Assembly (NCBI GenBank): GCA_038030265.1
Contig: CM075937.1
Span: 7,688,001-7,752,000 of the forward strand
Origin: Corythucha ciliata
Lineage: Eukaryota; Arthropoda; Insecta; Hemiptera; Tingidae
Direction of reading: 5' to 3'
DNA: 64,000 nucleotides
Shown: positions 25,375-36,634 of the stretch, piece after piece
How positions within the stretch are numbered: position 1 is the first letter of the stretch
Layout of the letters: the number at the start of each line of letters is the position of its first letter
Notes under the pieces: model-generated
What the model saw: only the letters and a program-made list of their open reading frames with translations
The model's database searches: none
What the model was told of the DNA's origin: nothing
Program-made: the position numbers and the translations under genes

Positions 25375-25995
25375 GTCTTACCGGGAGGGGGGGGGGGTCC
25401 GGCTATCCTCGTGGCATTGATGTGTAGAGGGCCAAGCTCCACACTTGACGACATATAACACACGGCAACATCCCCAACAAACCAAAGATCGAGGAGTGGT
25501 GAGTTTTGGAGCACCTCACTTCTATTCGTGTAGAATCAGTGGCGTAGCTTGTTGAAAATGCCCCCCTCCTCACTCTCTCTCTCTCTCGACAAAACCAGCC
25601 TTTGGCGCCCCTTCGTCTCATGTAAGTTCAAGCTTAAAAATGAGTGAGAAAAGGGAGATTTTTACGTTTTTTTGATGGATTTCCTCATCTCAGTTATTCA
25701 CGTACATGCAACGATACACGGAAACTTGGAATAAGGAGAAAGATTGCATGTTCTCGTCGCGTAAAAATAATTTATTGGCCCCGGTTTCGGCTGACTGCAG
25801 TCATTTTCAACCGTATAAAACGAAATCAGCAGCTTTTCTCAGGCGGCGTTCATTTCATACTGTGGCGGTACTACAATATCGTTTCTACACCCATCTCTGA
25901 CATTTTTCCAGTTGTTTCTAGCTGTCCTAGACGCTGCTAATTAGCGTCGACGATGTCGAAACGATATCGTATCGCTCTAGTATATTTGCCACCTC
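25375..25995. other. Intronic stretch with a possible transposon terminus
   Basis: CAGTGGCGTAGC at 25538 looks like a hAT terminus, but no partner end or target duplication was found. Nothing else recognised. Confidence 0.35.
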
Positions 25996-25999
25996 AGAT

Positions 26000-26770
26000 T
26001 CGTCAGTGATTTTTTAAAAATTTATTTACGAAGTAGTGCTTTTTGTCGGCCTTTCTCAAATGTTTCCACGAATTTATCATATCAAGTATCTTAATTTCAG
26101 CGGCGAATTGGCGTTTCTCCACTATTCAGCCGTTTTTCCAAATGTTTGTCACTTACTTGCCCCAAGACACGCACATTTGCGCGCCTACTCAAATTTAGCC
26201 TCCTTTTTTCTTTATTTTCGCTTTTTCTCTATTTTAGCAACGGAGTTGCCATCCGATACCCCTGCCGTACTAGTTGCCTTCAGAATTTGTGTATTTTCCC
26301 CATTTTTGGAGTCAAATGACCCCATATTCTCAATATTAGCCGCGATTAGTTCAATTCTAGTAATTAAGTTGCCTCCAGAAACATTTAATTAGAGTGATAA
26401 ATTAATTAAACTGATGTTACTGGGACGACTCGGAAAGGCAAAGCTGAACACAATTTGAGATTCGAGACAAAATGGGCTCCCCGCCGGGATATGAACCCGC
26501 AACCTCTTTTAGTTTAATTAATTTATCACTCTAATTAAAATACCGGCGACAGAAGTATCCCTCGTATCTATCTAACAACAATTAATTAGCGTTTTTTTCG
26601 CTGTCGCAGAGATTAATTGCTGATTTTTCTCAATTTTAGCCATGAATTAGCGTTTTTGTCTGTTTTAGCGTCCGATTAGCACTTTCCCTCAACTCTAGCC
26701 GCGAATATTAGCCTTCGTTCCAATTTTAGCCGTGAATGAATGTTTTTTTTCTTCTTAATTTTAAAAATAT
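26000..26770 (+). repeat. Family A array, interrupted by a foldback element
   Basis: Units at 26000-26380 and 26570-26770 flank the foldback at 26385-26538. The array then cuts off the gypsy integrase. Confidence 0.7.
26385..26538. mobile_element. Foldback element with tRNA-like loop, copy 1
   Basis: A perfect 28-bp inverted repeat (26385-26412 and 26511-26538; starts TTAATTAGAGTGATAAATTA). The loop on the minus strand reads GAGGTTGCGGGTTCATATCC then CGGCGGGGAGCC (26506-26475), a tRNA T-arm-like sequence followed by ATTTTGTCTCGAATCTCAAA. The same loop type occurs at 51.75 kb. Confidence 0.65.
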
Positions 26771-27431
26771 TTCTCGTAAAATCCGTATGGTTTTAGAAGT
26801 AATGATTCTATCCATCGGAAATATCTCCAACCATTTTGTAGTGGCGTCCACGACAATAAGCCAATATTTCTTTTGAAATGGACCGCCAGTTGTCGATGTG
26901 AACTCGACTCCACGGCTCTCTAGGTACAGACCAGGAATAAAGAGGTACTTCCTTCTCTTTAGGGCGATAATGTCGGCAAGTGACACAACTGTGTACGTGG
27001 GCTTCGATTTCTCTGTCCGTGTTAGGCCACCACACGTGACACCGAGCAACTGCTCTCATTCCGGTGATACCGGGATGTCCGTCGTGAAGAACTCTCAAAA
27101 CGGATGACTTCAACTTCGTGGGAACGATTATTCTGCCATGCCAAAGCAGCACATTTTCTTCAAAAGAGAGCTCATTCCTTTTCTCGAAAAAGGTGTGCAT
27201 GTTCGCGGGAATTGTATCCTTCCTGCTAGGCCAACCGTGCTTAATGAAACCAATGACCTTTGATAGTATTGGGTCCTCTATTGTTTCTCGGCGAAGATAT
27301 GACTTGTTCAAAGCGATGTCCTCTAATCTGACGTTGAACAGTTGACGACCGAAACGTTCGCCTTCTTTTTCTTCGTCAGAAGGTGTTGAAATAGCAGTGG
27401 CGAAGCGTGCCTTATTTGTATGTGTAAGCAA
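26750..27431 (-). pseudogene. Ty3/gypsy integrase fragment, minus strand
   Basis: 27431-26808 contains the H2C2 zinc-binding region (HDGHPGITGMRAVARCHVWW, then VHSCVTCRHYRP) and the start of the catalytic core (PWSRVHID). A shift near 26900 continues in 27049-26726 as WLIVVDATTKWLEIFPM, after which the core is cut off by a family A array. This is the 3'-most surviving part of the minus-strand gypsy element. Confidence 0.82.
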
Positions 27432-28289
27432 CCCCCCCCCCTCATCATGTATGGTTGGAGAAGGCCTATTAGGGCCCGGGGGTACCGAACATTATCTGTT
27501 TGCTGCATATATTATATAACTCATCCCCACAGAGAACATTAGTTACATTCGACGTCGGATTTCACGAGAATAGCGTGAGACTTCGCATAGGTAGTCGAGA
27601 ACCATCCGATGAATTTGATCATTTTCGGCCTAATATAACCGTTTTTCGCTTACGTACCTGCCGAGTGAAGCAAAACTCGATCAATTGGGTCTAAACTGTA
27701 CCCGACCCAGTGGCGGATCCAAGGGAGGGGCCACCGGGGCCATGGCCCCTCCCTTGGAGTCGAGGTCACTTGCGCAAAAAAAAAAAAAAAAAATCTCCTA
27801 CAAAATCCTATCGAGGAGGGGTGATTACCTCTAATTTTAGGGTCATTTTGTCAGAGACTCGAGGGTGGAACGCGACCACGTCAAGGGAAAAATGAATGCG
27901 AAAGGTCTCGCCAAGGGCAAACTTTAAGCGAAACGTCACATTGTGGGGGAAAAAAACTCTTTCGAAAGGCCGCGGCACAACGAGTAAACTATACGCAAAA
28001 TGCCCCACGGCGGGCAAAACGCAACATTCGGGAAAACACTCACGTGAATCGTTCATCTTTGTTTTGTTGGTTTTCTTAGTTTTGCCTTAGTGGCGATAAG
28101 ATTGCTGATGAGGGGCACCGGGATTGGGCCCGAAATGCTTACTGTCAAAAACTACGCGGCTGTAATTGTTCAAATTTAAATAACCAACTTTCCATTTAAC
28201 ACTCACGTGAATCGCCACATTCAATGCGACATTTACGTGAAATGCAGCGTCAAGGGAAACAAATAATGCGAAACGCTTCTCCAAGAGCA

Positions 28290-30130
28290 ATGTTAAGGTG
28301 ACATTATTGTCTATTTTATGAAAAAACTCGTCGGTTTCACGAAAAAATGGTCAATTTCATAACGAAATTGTCTGTTTTATGAGAAAAAGGAGAAAACGTT
28401 CAATTTTGTAAGGCATCTTAAGCCTATGAGCATAATGGTTGATTTTATGAGGAAATTTTCACTCTAAAAGGTGTCAATTCGATGAGTACATCGTCAGTTT
28501 CGTAAGATAATAGTCAATTTTATGAAGAAAATGACAATTGTAAAAGGAATGAGGAAGTTTCATGGGTCAGAACTTATTCATAAATTTATTTTTTAAGGTT
28601 TATTTATTCTAAAATAGAGCATAAATCGTGATCAGTTCGTAAAATAATCCAACAGTTAATAAATACGCGATTTTTGAAGTTTTAGGTCATTTCAAACACG
28701 CCAGCTAGCATGTTTGCGTCATAGGCGCTTTCCGAAAAAAAGTCACCTGTAATGTAGCCGTTGAAGAGCGGTTTGTTGTGTTTCTTTGCCTTATTTTCTA
28801 CTAGAGCTCTCCAATAATAAAATAGTGGAGGATAAACAGATGAGCTATTTAGAGGCATGAAAAGGACAGAGAATACAACGACGATTACGTTGCGGAAAAT
28901 GTTCGTTTTGGCGGGATTTCAAATATGCCAACTTTTGTTGAGAAATAAAAAATATTTCTGAAGGGTTTAAAATTTTTATTTATTTATTTACGTGAAAGGA
29001 TTAATGTGCCTAATCGAAAACAAATATTTTTGGAAAATGTGAAACTTCCTCATTGTCAGTATAATGAGAAAATTGCCTTTTTTGAATGAATTTGCAGAAA
29101 TGAACAATGTAAGAGTGAATTGTCAATTTTATGAGGAAATTATTAATTTTATGGGGTAATTGTCTATTTTATGAGGAAATTATCAATTTTATGAGGAAAT
29201 TGCCACTTTTATGGGGGAATGGTCAATTTTATAAGGAAATCGTGAATTTCACAAGGAAATTGTATGCTTTATAAGGAAATTGTCAATTTTATGAGGAAAT
29301 TGTCCATTTTATGAGAAAATTGTCAATTTTATATGGAAATCGTGAATTTTATGAGGAAAGTGTATGCTTTATAAGGAAATTGTCAATTTTATGAGGAAAT
29401 TGTCCATTCTACGAGGAAATGTATATGTTATAGGAAATGGTAAATTTCATGAAGAAATAGTCAATTTTGTAGGCAAAATAGTCTATGCTATGATGAAATT
29501 GTCAATTTGATGAAGAAATTGTCAATTTGATGAAGTAATTGTCAATTTTATGAGGAAATTGTCACTTTTATGCGGAAATAGTATGCTTTATAAGGAAATG
29601 GTCACTTTCATTAGGAAATGGTAAATTTTATGGGGAAATTGTTAATTACATGAGGAATTGTCAATTTTTAGAGTAAATTGTCTCTTTTACGAGGAAATTT
29701 TCACTTTTATGGGGAAATTGTCAATTTTATGGAGAAATAATAATTTTTGTGTGGAAATTGTCTAGTTTATGAGGAAATTGACAAGTTTATGAGGAAATTG
29801 TCTATTTTGTGGTGAGATTGTCAATTTTTTGAGGAAATTGTCAATTCTATCAGGAAATTGTATTACGTTATAAGGAAATTTGTCAATTTTATGAAGAAAT
29901 ACTCAATTTTATAGGGGAATTACCAATTTTATGAGGAAATCGTGAATTTTATGAGAAAATTGTATGCTTTACAAGGAAATGTCAATTTCACGAAGAGACT
30001 GTCAATTTTATGAGAAAAGTGTCAATTATATGAGAAATTGTCCCTTTTATGAGGAAATTGTCAATTATATTGGGAAATTTCCAATTTTACGAGGAAAGTG
30101 TTAATTTCATGAGGAGACTGTCAATTTTAT
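28290..30130 (+). repeat. Family C array inside hAT-1 copy c
   Basis: Units of about 20-21 bp, phrase AAATTGTCAATTTTATGAGG, in close tandem and better conserved than families A or B; interrupted at 28548-29054. Confidence 0.88.
28548..29054. mobile_element. Inverted-repeat segment nested in hAT-1 copy c
   Basis: AATGAGGAAGTTTCA at 28548-28562 is repeated in inverse at 29040-29054. The roughly 480 bp between differ completely from the family C array on either side (no 20-bp periodicity). The best reading is a short DNA element inserted in the array. No target duplication was confirmed. Confidence 0.45.
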
Positions 30131-31120
30131 CAACAGCCAATTTTGGTAAATTTGTTTGCCAGTAAACCAACTTGACTGGGTGGCCTATTTCAGTGACCGA
30201 TTGCGCCGATTTTGCGCACTAAGAACAGTTTTTAGATGGTTTCACTCGATAAACAGTAATTTCGCTCACTAAAAAAACCCAATTTTGAGGGTTAAAATTA
30301 CAGTGCTAGCCGTGAGACATAAGAGCTTCCCCTCCACCACGGCGCTGAGTTTACTTCATTCGGCGGTAGGCGTATTTTTGCCAAACTAATAGTTCACGTT
30401 GCGATGAATGTTGTTTTGTTTTTTTTCATGTTTTCGACCTTTGGGTTTCCTTAATTTTCCGATTTTTCAATTATCAGAGATTGAGACCATTGACAACTGT
30501 GTCTGTCTGGATAACTGTGTGACGTGTGGTATATTTCTAGGGCAGGGGGCCGGATGGTGTCATATAATATGGCCCCCTCCTTAAGCTGACTTTGGATCCG
30601 CGCCTGACCCGACCCAACAATTTCAACAAAAACGGTCGAGTATTTTCACATCAGAAATCGACAGACCGACATTCTGCTAAAATAATCTAAATCCATAGTT
30701 TTAGGGTAGAACTATTACTAGAAGTTAGGCTTTTGGACGTACGGACTAACCATGAGTCCAAGACTATCTCATTGTTAAATGTCGAGGAAATAAAACGGTA
30801 CAATTTACCACGAAGTGTGAAATATTGTTCAAAACTAATAAAATGAATTGAAAAATGTTGAAAAATAGCAGGCCAGTCATGGTTTCTTTCACCCGAAAAG
30901 TTTCTACAACGGGCTCGTTCATTATCGGCTTTCTCCGGGACTTGTATGTGTTTTCAAAGTTGCTTACAGGAGAGGTTTGAAGCGCGGCGCGATGGATGGT
31001 AGAGGGAAGGCAGGTGGGGTGGGAAAGATATGGAGCGGGTAACCCCCCAACCTGTCTTCGTTTCTAGGATTGCTTACAAGCCTACCGTTTCGTTGAGACT
31101 TGGGAGGCTCTTAGGGCTGG

Positions 31121-31248
31121 GGGTCAACCATGAGCTAGCGTTAAAAAATTAACGCAAGCGGTAACTGAGGACGCTCTATCACAAATAATGTTATAACGCC
31201 ATAGATACCGCGTTTTGACGGTATTTTTACGCTAGCTCATGGTGACCC
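31121..31248. mobile_element. Small MITE
   Basis: GGGTCAACCATGAGCTAGCG at left matches CGCTAGCTCATGGTGACCC at right in inverse, one base apart in length. No coding potential. It lies between the gypsy RNase H and hAT-1 copy c. Confidence 0.6.
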
Positions 31249-31333
31249 TCTGGAGTTACTGAAGAACAGTGAAGCCCGCACGCTCTTCTGAACAAATGCA
31301 TGAGGCGATATTTGTTTGCTATCGCTAATTGCT

Positions 31334-31375
31334 ATTGACAAAAACTACCTCATAATAATAATAGTTTTTGTCAAT
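31334..31375. repeat. Perfect 14-bp inverted repeat
   Basis: ATTGACAAAAACTA (31334-31347) and TAGTTTTTGTCAAT (31362-31375) with a 14-nt ATA-rich loop. Function unknown. Confidence 0.6.
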
Positions 31376-31449
31376 TACAGCCATAACTACTGATCTATTA
31401 ATTTATATTTAGTTCATGCTTTTAAAGAGAATGCCAAAACTGTAAGCAA

Positions 31450-32137
31450 TGCTTACACTGCTTACATGGACGCTTCGCCCCTGTGAAATAGCCAATGGAA
31501 GTCTCGATAAAGCGTCAGCGGGGTTGTCTTTTCCCGGTTGATACAAGATTTCGTAATCGAAAGCAGACAGAATGAGAGCCCATCTAGTTAATCGGCTGGC
31601 TGCTAATTTTGGTATTTCGTTCTTCTCGCCGAGTAAATGAATAAGAGGCTTATGGTCTGTTCTTATTTTGAAATGTCTTCCAATGAGATACTGTCGAAAT
31701 TTGGACAATCCAAATATTATTCCGAGACTTTCCTTGTCCAGAGCTGACAAGGGCGGGGGGCGTGTTCGTGACGCAAAACATATGGGTTTTTCTTTCTTAT
31801 CGGGGTAAACATGAGAAAGCACCGCTCCCACTCCAAGGTCGCTGGCGTAGTTAAGATGAGGGGTAACGCATTATCGTAGTGTGCTAAGCTTTCTGATGCT
31901 AACAATGCCTCTTTTACTTTCTTTACCACGCCCGATTCTACTGACGTCCAGTGCCATTTTATGCCTTTATGTAGAAGGCCGTGTAATGGACTGCAGAGTG
32001 ATTGCAAATTTTGAACAAAACAGCTGTAGTAATTTACAGAGCCTAAAAATGCCCTCAATAGACGATTTCCGTGGAAAAAGCGAAGGTTTAGAACTGCAGG
32101 TTATGGGTTTATTTCTAGTTGCCTAGAGCCTCTTTAA
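31450..32137 (-). pseudogene. Ty3/gypsy RT thumb and RNase H, minus strand
   Basis: 32058-31717 has RAFLGSVNYYSCFVQNLQSL and the following connection region. A shift leads to 31831-31409, an RNase H domain with FASRTRPPPLSALDKESLGI, FKIRTDHKPLIHLLG, RLTRWALILSAFDYEILYQP and GKDNPADALSRLP. It continues the RT of 36.3-36.6 kb after the TTAA element and the extra stretch beside it. Confidence 0.82.
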
Positions 32138-32624
32138 AGCCGTGTACACACGGAGACTTTTCTGTCCTGTCTTCTATTGTAGCTGGTGTTTTAAGTAGTT
32201 AAAAATATTAAAAGTGAAGTTTTAGGTTTGTTTGGTTGAATGATAGTTCAAGAAATTGAATTATTTCTTTTTTATTATCCCTATTTTGAAGCCCATGGAG
32301 GGGCTTAGTATGAAATTATCCGCACATATTTGAAGCATTTTTATTACCCCCTCTCTTAAACCCTCTGCTGAAGTGAAACAAAAAACCAAAATGCTTCGTT
32401 TGAACCAAGTTTAAACACTGAAATATATTGCCATATGGGCAGACAAGTACTTGCGCAAGAAATGTCCGACTTTTTCCCAGATTTGTTTCAAGACCTTTTT
32501 TTCTGGCAGCATTCTACCTCCTAGAGGTTTGGGGAACTGAACAGATGATACCTCGACCCCCGTCCTATCATTCCTCGTCTTCTTTTCTCTTCTTAATTCT
32601 GCATTTATTAAATTACCTAATTAT

Positions 32625-32655
32625 TATTACATTTATTATTATTATTATTATTCTA
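32625..32655 (-). repeat. (AAT)n tail of the LINE
   Basis: Run of ATT units on the plus strand, immediately after the 3' UTR of the minus-strand LINE. Several jockey-, I- and L2-type LINEs end in such simple tails rather than poly(A). Confidence 0.6.
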
Positions 32656-32708
32656 CACTGCAAACACCAAAAAATGGTATACATGCGTCAAATGAACTTC
32701 GACAAGAG

Positions 32709-34087
32709 TTATGGAAGTAAACCACTATTGAGAAACTCGTCAAAAGAGTAGAACGCTCGTTTTACCAACATTTGTTTCACTTTTTTCTTAAAAGGCCCCA
32801 TATTTAGCTCCCTCACGTCAGGCGGAAGGCAATTGAAAAACTTGGGTGCGAAAAAATCAGTGATGTTTTGCGATCTTTTCAAACGGCAAAATCTCGAAAT
32901 TAGGTTACTGCTATTTCTTGTGTCATAGTTATGAACCGTATTGCCCCTCTCATATCTATCCAAATTCTTTTTTACGTATTGCACAGCATAATATATATAC
33001 AAACACAAGGTAGCGTCAAGAGACCTAAGTCAACAAACCCCTGCCTGCAATCTGCCGAGAAGCCCAGGCCCAATAGAATTCTAATTGCTCTTCTTTGAAG
33101 CTTGAAAATCATGGAAGCCGCCGTAGAATGGCCCCACAAGAGAACACCGTAAGTCATATGAGGATAAATACACCCAAAATAAAACGACAACAACACGTTT
33201 AACGATACACTATTCTTTAAATGCCTCAGTAAGTAAATACCAGTATTCAGTTTGGATGCTAAATTCAAACCGTGAGCCTCCCACGACATCCCAGGGTCAA
33301 AAGTAATCCCTAGTAGCTTGACCTTGTCCACGGTGTTGGCGAGCTCGACCTTTTTCATGGTTAATAACATTGTTGAACACTTGTCAGCATTAAGCATCAA
33401 TCCGTTGGTAGATAACCAGCAGTTTAATCTGTTCTCCATAATCGCTTTCCTGGTAACAACTACCTGTAAATTACCCCCATTTAAAATCAGCGTCGTGTCG
33501 TCCGCAAATAAAACCACCTTGTCATCGCAGTACCTGATGAGGTCATTTATGAAGATCAGGAATAATACCGGACCCAGTATTGAACCTTGCGGCACTCCCA
33601 ACTCAATCCGCTCAAAGCACGAATGAGCACCGTTGTGACGGACAGATTGATACCGGTTCGACAAATACGAGCCCAACAACCGGATAGCTTCTTCCCCAAA
33701 ATTATACGCTCGTAGTTTTTTTAACAAAATATCGTGATTAACGCAGTCAAAAGCCTTCCTCAAATCATATGAGCCCATCAGCGATATACCCCCTTCGTTG
33801 AAACCCTCATAGATAACAGACGCTAGGCGAAGAAGAACATCTACCGCACTTTTTCCTTTACGGAAGCCAAACTGTCGTTCATTGAACAACCCGTTATACT
33901 CAAAGAAATCAACGATCTGATCTTTCATTATTTTCTCAAATACTTTGGAGGCAGCCGGCAGCAGTGAAATTGGCCGATGGTTGGACACATCCAGTTTACT
34001 TCCCCCTTTAAATAATGGAATGACCACCGTAAGCTTCAAAACATCGGGAAACGTAGAAGTGGCTATACTCTCATTAATAAGACACAT
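32709..34087 (-). pseudogene. Jockey/CR1-like LINE reverse transcriptase, 5'-truncated
   Basis: Main frame 34087-32972 contains, in order, the RT finger block (HRPISLLPAASKVFEK), QFGFRKGKSAVD, AFDCVNHDILLKKL, GVPQGSILGPVLFLIFINDL and the catalytic FADDTTLI. A one-base shift near 32990 leads to the C-terminal part 33008-32709 with NYDTRNSSNLI and a typical tail domain. The element starts abruptly inside the RT at about 34087, so endonuclease and ORF1 are missing. The 3' end is an AAT-repeat tail at about 32652-32630 on the minus strand. These features are normal for a dead LINE insertion. Confidence 0.88.
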
Positions 34088-34199
34088 TAAAGTACATTAA
34101 AATGTGGCCATTAATGTGCGTGGGGACATTAGATTTCTTAAAAGGGTCAAACAGTAAAAAATTTCGTCGTGTGCCTCCCACACAGAATATTGGGCAAAA

Positions 34200-34570
34200 A
34201 ATGAAGGCCCAGATTGGCAAGGACGACTCTTGAGTCTTGGCTACTATGCAGGGTACAGGGGCACCTTCCCTGCCCGGTTTCGGTTCATGGCGCAAGCCAG
34301 CATACCCAGCTCTGAAAGACCCACCTCCACGTTGTGCCTCTCGGGCGTGGGTGCCTGGCCACCAGTTACGGCGAACGAGCCGAGCTGAGTGATGGGACCG
34401 ACTCTGCTGGGGAGTCTGGGCCAAAGATGGGGTACAGGCCAGGTAAGGGCCGGCAACGGCCTAGGTACTGGCCACATCTTAAGGAGATCCGCAGCAGGGT
34501 ACAGGGCTGTGTTTGCTGTCATGATGGGCAAATCCTGCGCCATCTGATGGCCATAAAGTCAACTTGATCA
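34200..34570 (-). other. GC-rich block with open frame, unidentified
   Basis: Clearly richer in G+C than anything nearby. A 99-residue frame (34543-34244, minus) starts MAQDLPIMTANTALYPAADL and repeats Trp-Pro phrases (MWPVPRPLP, TWPVPHLWPRL). I recognise no domain. It lies upstream of the truncated LINE, inside the TTAA element. It could be a captured host fragment, the 5' part of another retroelement or a SINE-like sequence. Confidence 0.35.
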
Positions 34571-34599
34571 GTCGTTGAAAGAGTCTTCATTGTTCAGTA

Positions 34600-34900
34600 A
34601 TTAAGTGTATTGAACTTGACTCAATAAACTCTACACGCAAAGAAGCTGATATTCCAGTTCCGTCAAGTCGAATTTTATTATGTTATGCGGAATGAGCACG
34701 AGGAGTTCGAACTCGTGACTAGAAGACTGAATCTCTCCTTCATGACCTCCAAGATTCCTACGATAATTGGTACGAATACTGTGATTCAAAGAAATCTTCA
34801 ACAATCTCAGTCTGATGATCCGGTCGAGGATCCGCTGAGTAATGCGAAGAGCGAGGCTCCTTGGTTTCAATAGATTGTGAGTTCAACAATACCTATGGTT
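34600..34900 (+). other. Box B-like scrap, unidentified
   Basis: AT-rich stretch holding GAGTTCGAACTCGTGAC (near 34706), which resembles a tRNA T-arm or pol III box B. No matching box A or tRNA fold was found. The open frame at 34685-34873 has no recognised domain. Confidence 0.25.
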
Positions 34901-35315
34901 TCTTCAAACATTGTTTTAAATTCTCGATTTGAGTTTCTTTTGACGATTTATGAAAAATAATGCTTCCCGGGCTCTTTTTCCTGTTTGTCACATTCAATTC
35001 AATGCTTTGGAATGTACGCTCGTTGTAGCGCGTTATTTTAGCGCCTCTCGAAAACGCTTCCAGTGGACGACCGGCCTAAGGGAAATGGCTACAAATAAAG
35101 AACACTTGCTGCGACGATAGATGACACTCGATACTCCTCCATGACCATGATCAGGATTTGTGCTCGATATTATCCTAACTCCGATGTAAAAGTGCTTAAG
35201 AATCCCCCCCCCCCCAGACGGAAATCTCTAAATCCGTCCCTGTTACCGTATGTACCTACATTATTCCGACAGAAATTGTTCATTTTCAAGCCTCAAAAGT
35301 TACTCCCATTTCAAC

Positions 35316-35441
35316 GTGAATACGTTTTACAGGAGTATAGGATCCCACAGCGCCGCCTAGTGTTGGTGGTGCTGGGTGGAGGGTATTGGGGTCTCAAAAC
35401 TCAAGCTCAGCTGCCACTTGCCAGCCTAAAAACGTATTCAC
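35316..35441. mobile_element. Small inverted-repeat element
   Basis: GTGAATACGTTTTACAGG at 35316 is matched in inverse by CCTAAAAACGTATTCAC ending at 35441. The centre has cagcgccgcctagtg. Probably a MITE; no duplication confirmed. Confidence 0.4.
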
Positions 35442-35718
35442 ACTAAACTCCGTTTTTTTTTTGTTTTTTTTATTATTATTATTTTTTTTATGTCCTGTCC
35501 TTTGTTCACAGGGCTAATGTAGACGCGGTATTTCTAAGCTGTGTTTGCGCGTGGTAGGGAGATAGGAGAGATTTTTCCAGAATTTCTCCGTTTTTTCTTG
35601 GTTTTTTCATAGAAACGTATGGTTTTTATACTTTTTGACATCACGACAAACGAACATTCCTAAAAATATTAAAAATTTCGTGACAGGACAGAAAAGTCTC
35701 CGTGTGTACAGGGCTTAA

Positions 35719-36299
35719 CAGTATTTTTTTTTTTTTTTACATTACTAGCATTACTAAGAGTGTATTTCGGTTTTAAATACTACATGATTTTTGAGTTTTT
35801 CGTTTATTTCGAGTCTGCAATTACACTTCCTTCGCGTGCTTCTCATCTAAAGTCAGAAAAATGCGATACTATTGCTGCTTCAGTGACTGTAAGAGTTCTT
35901 CCATTCTGGGTCGACCTGGTTTTGACCCAGCTACTAAATTTATCCCTTTCCTTCAACCTTACCGGCACTTGACTGAAAACGTCCCAAATTGAGGAAAAAG
36001 GGAAGAGAAAGTACATGTGAAGGAGTGTGATAAATGCGCAACTATGATGGGACTTCATGTTAAGGTGCCCCCGGAACGACGAGTTTTCATCGATATGTTT
36101 CGTGAGACGGAGGCTGAAGAATAAAATCAGAATTGAATAACTGCAAATGTGGTTTTAGTTTGACGGGAATGAGAGAAAAATAATTTCACTTTACACAGCA
36201 CAAGACAAGAGTAACCCATAACCTGGCCTAAGCGGGTTGCAAAACTGTTGAAGTAGGACTGGAGAGCGCATGCGTGGAAATCGTCCATTGTTTTGCATT
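35719..36299. other. Unassigned stretch inside the broken gypsy element
   Basis: Separates two RT parts that should be adjacent, so it is foreign or rearranged. On the plus strand near 35880 a short frame reads SVTVRVLPFW, which recalls a gypsy gag motif, but the match is too short to rely on. Nothing else recognisable. Confidence 0.35.
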
Positions 36300-36634
36300 A
36301 AGGATCCGGCATGTCGGTGATCGCTTCCAAGTGTTCCTTTGTAGGTTTGATGCCCCACTTGTTAACGCGATGTCCCAAGTATGTTATTTCGTTCTGGAAC
36401 CACTTACACTTGCTAAGTTTTACTCGTACAACTGCAGACTTAAGACGATTAAGAACCTCTCTCAAGCGTGAAAAGTGTTCTGCTTGGGTGGAACCTGTAA
36501 TTACGATGTCATCTATGTAATTGGCAAATCCATCAATTCCCGATAAAATTTGCTCTATTGTCCTTTGAAAAAGACCCGGCGCAAAGGCGAAACGCCAAAA
36601 GGAAGGCGTCTGTAACGAAAAAAACCTTTATGAG
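36300..36634 (-). pseudogene. Ty3/gypsy reverse transcriptase fragment, minus strand
   Basis: Reads from 36634 as a broken FFRYRRLPFGVSPAPG-like block, then YIDDIVITGST (catalytic, near 36520-36490), LREVLNRLK and a WFQNEITYLGH-like block. Several stops and shifts are present. It starts exactly where hAT-2 copy b ends on its left side. RT fingers and protease are missing. Confidence 0.72.

Larger units (their letters stand above)
27708..30606 (+). mobile_element. hAT-1 element, copy c, complete, non-autonomous
   Basis: Bounded by a perfect 8-bp target duplication ACCCGACC (27700-27707 and 30607-30614). The termini match copy b (CAGTGGCGGATCCAAGG at left; right end ...GGATCCGCGCCTG). The interior is mostly a family C array (28290-30130), much longer than in copy b. 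A secondary inverted-repeat segment (28548-29054) lies inside the array. There is no coding potential. It sits between the integrase and RNase H parts of a minus-strand gypsy element, so it probably inserted there. Confidence 0.88.
32138..35714. mobile_element. TTAA-flanked terminal-inverted-repeat element
   Basis: TTAA at 32134-32137 and 35715-35718. Adjacent ends share TGTACACACGGAGACTTTTC and then TGTCCTGTC in inverse orientation; the left one has one extra base before the match. A TTAA target is typical of piggyBac and Kolobok elements, but no transposase is visible. The interior contains a 5'-truncated LINE on the minus strand (32625-34087), a GC-rich block (34200-34570) and a small inverted repeat (35316-35441). 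It splits the reverse transcriptase region of a minus-strand gypsy element. Confidence 0.65.

Noticed and set aside
35870..35915. Gag-like SVTVRVLPFW on the plus strand
   Set aside because: Only about ten residues match and the flanks do not continue; opposite strand to the surrounding gypsy element.
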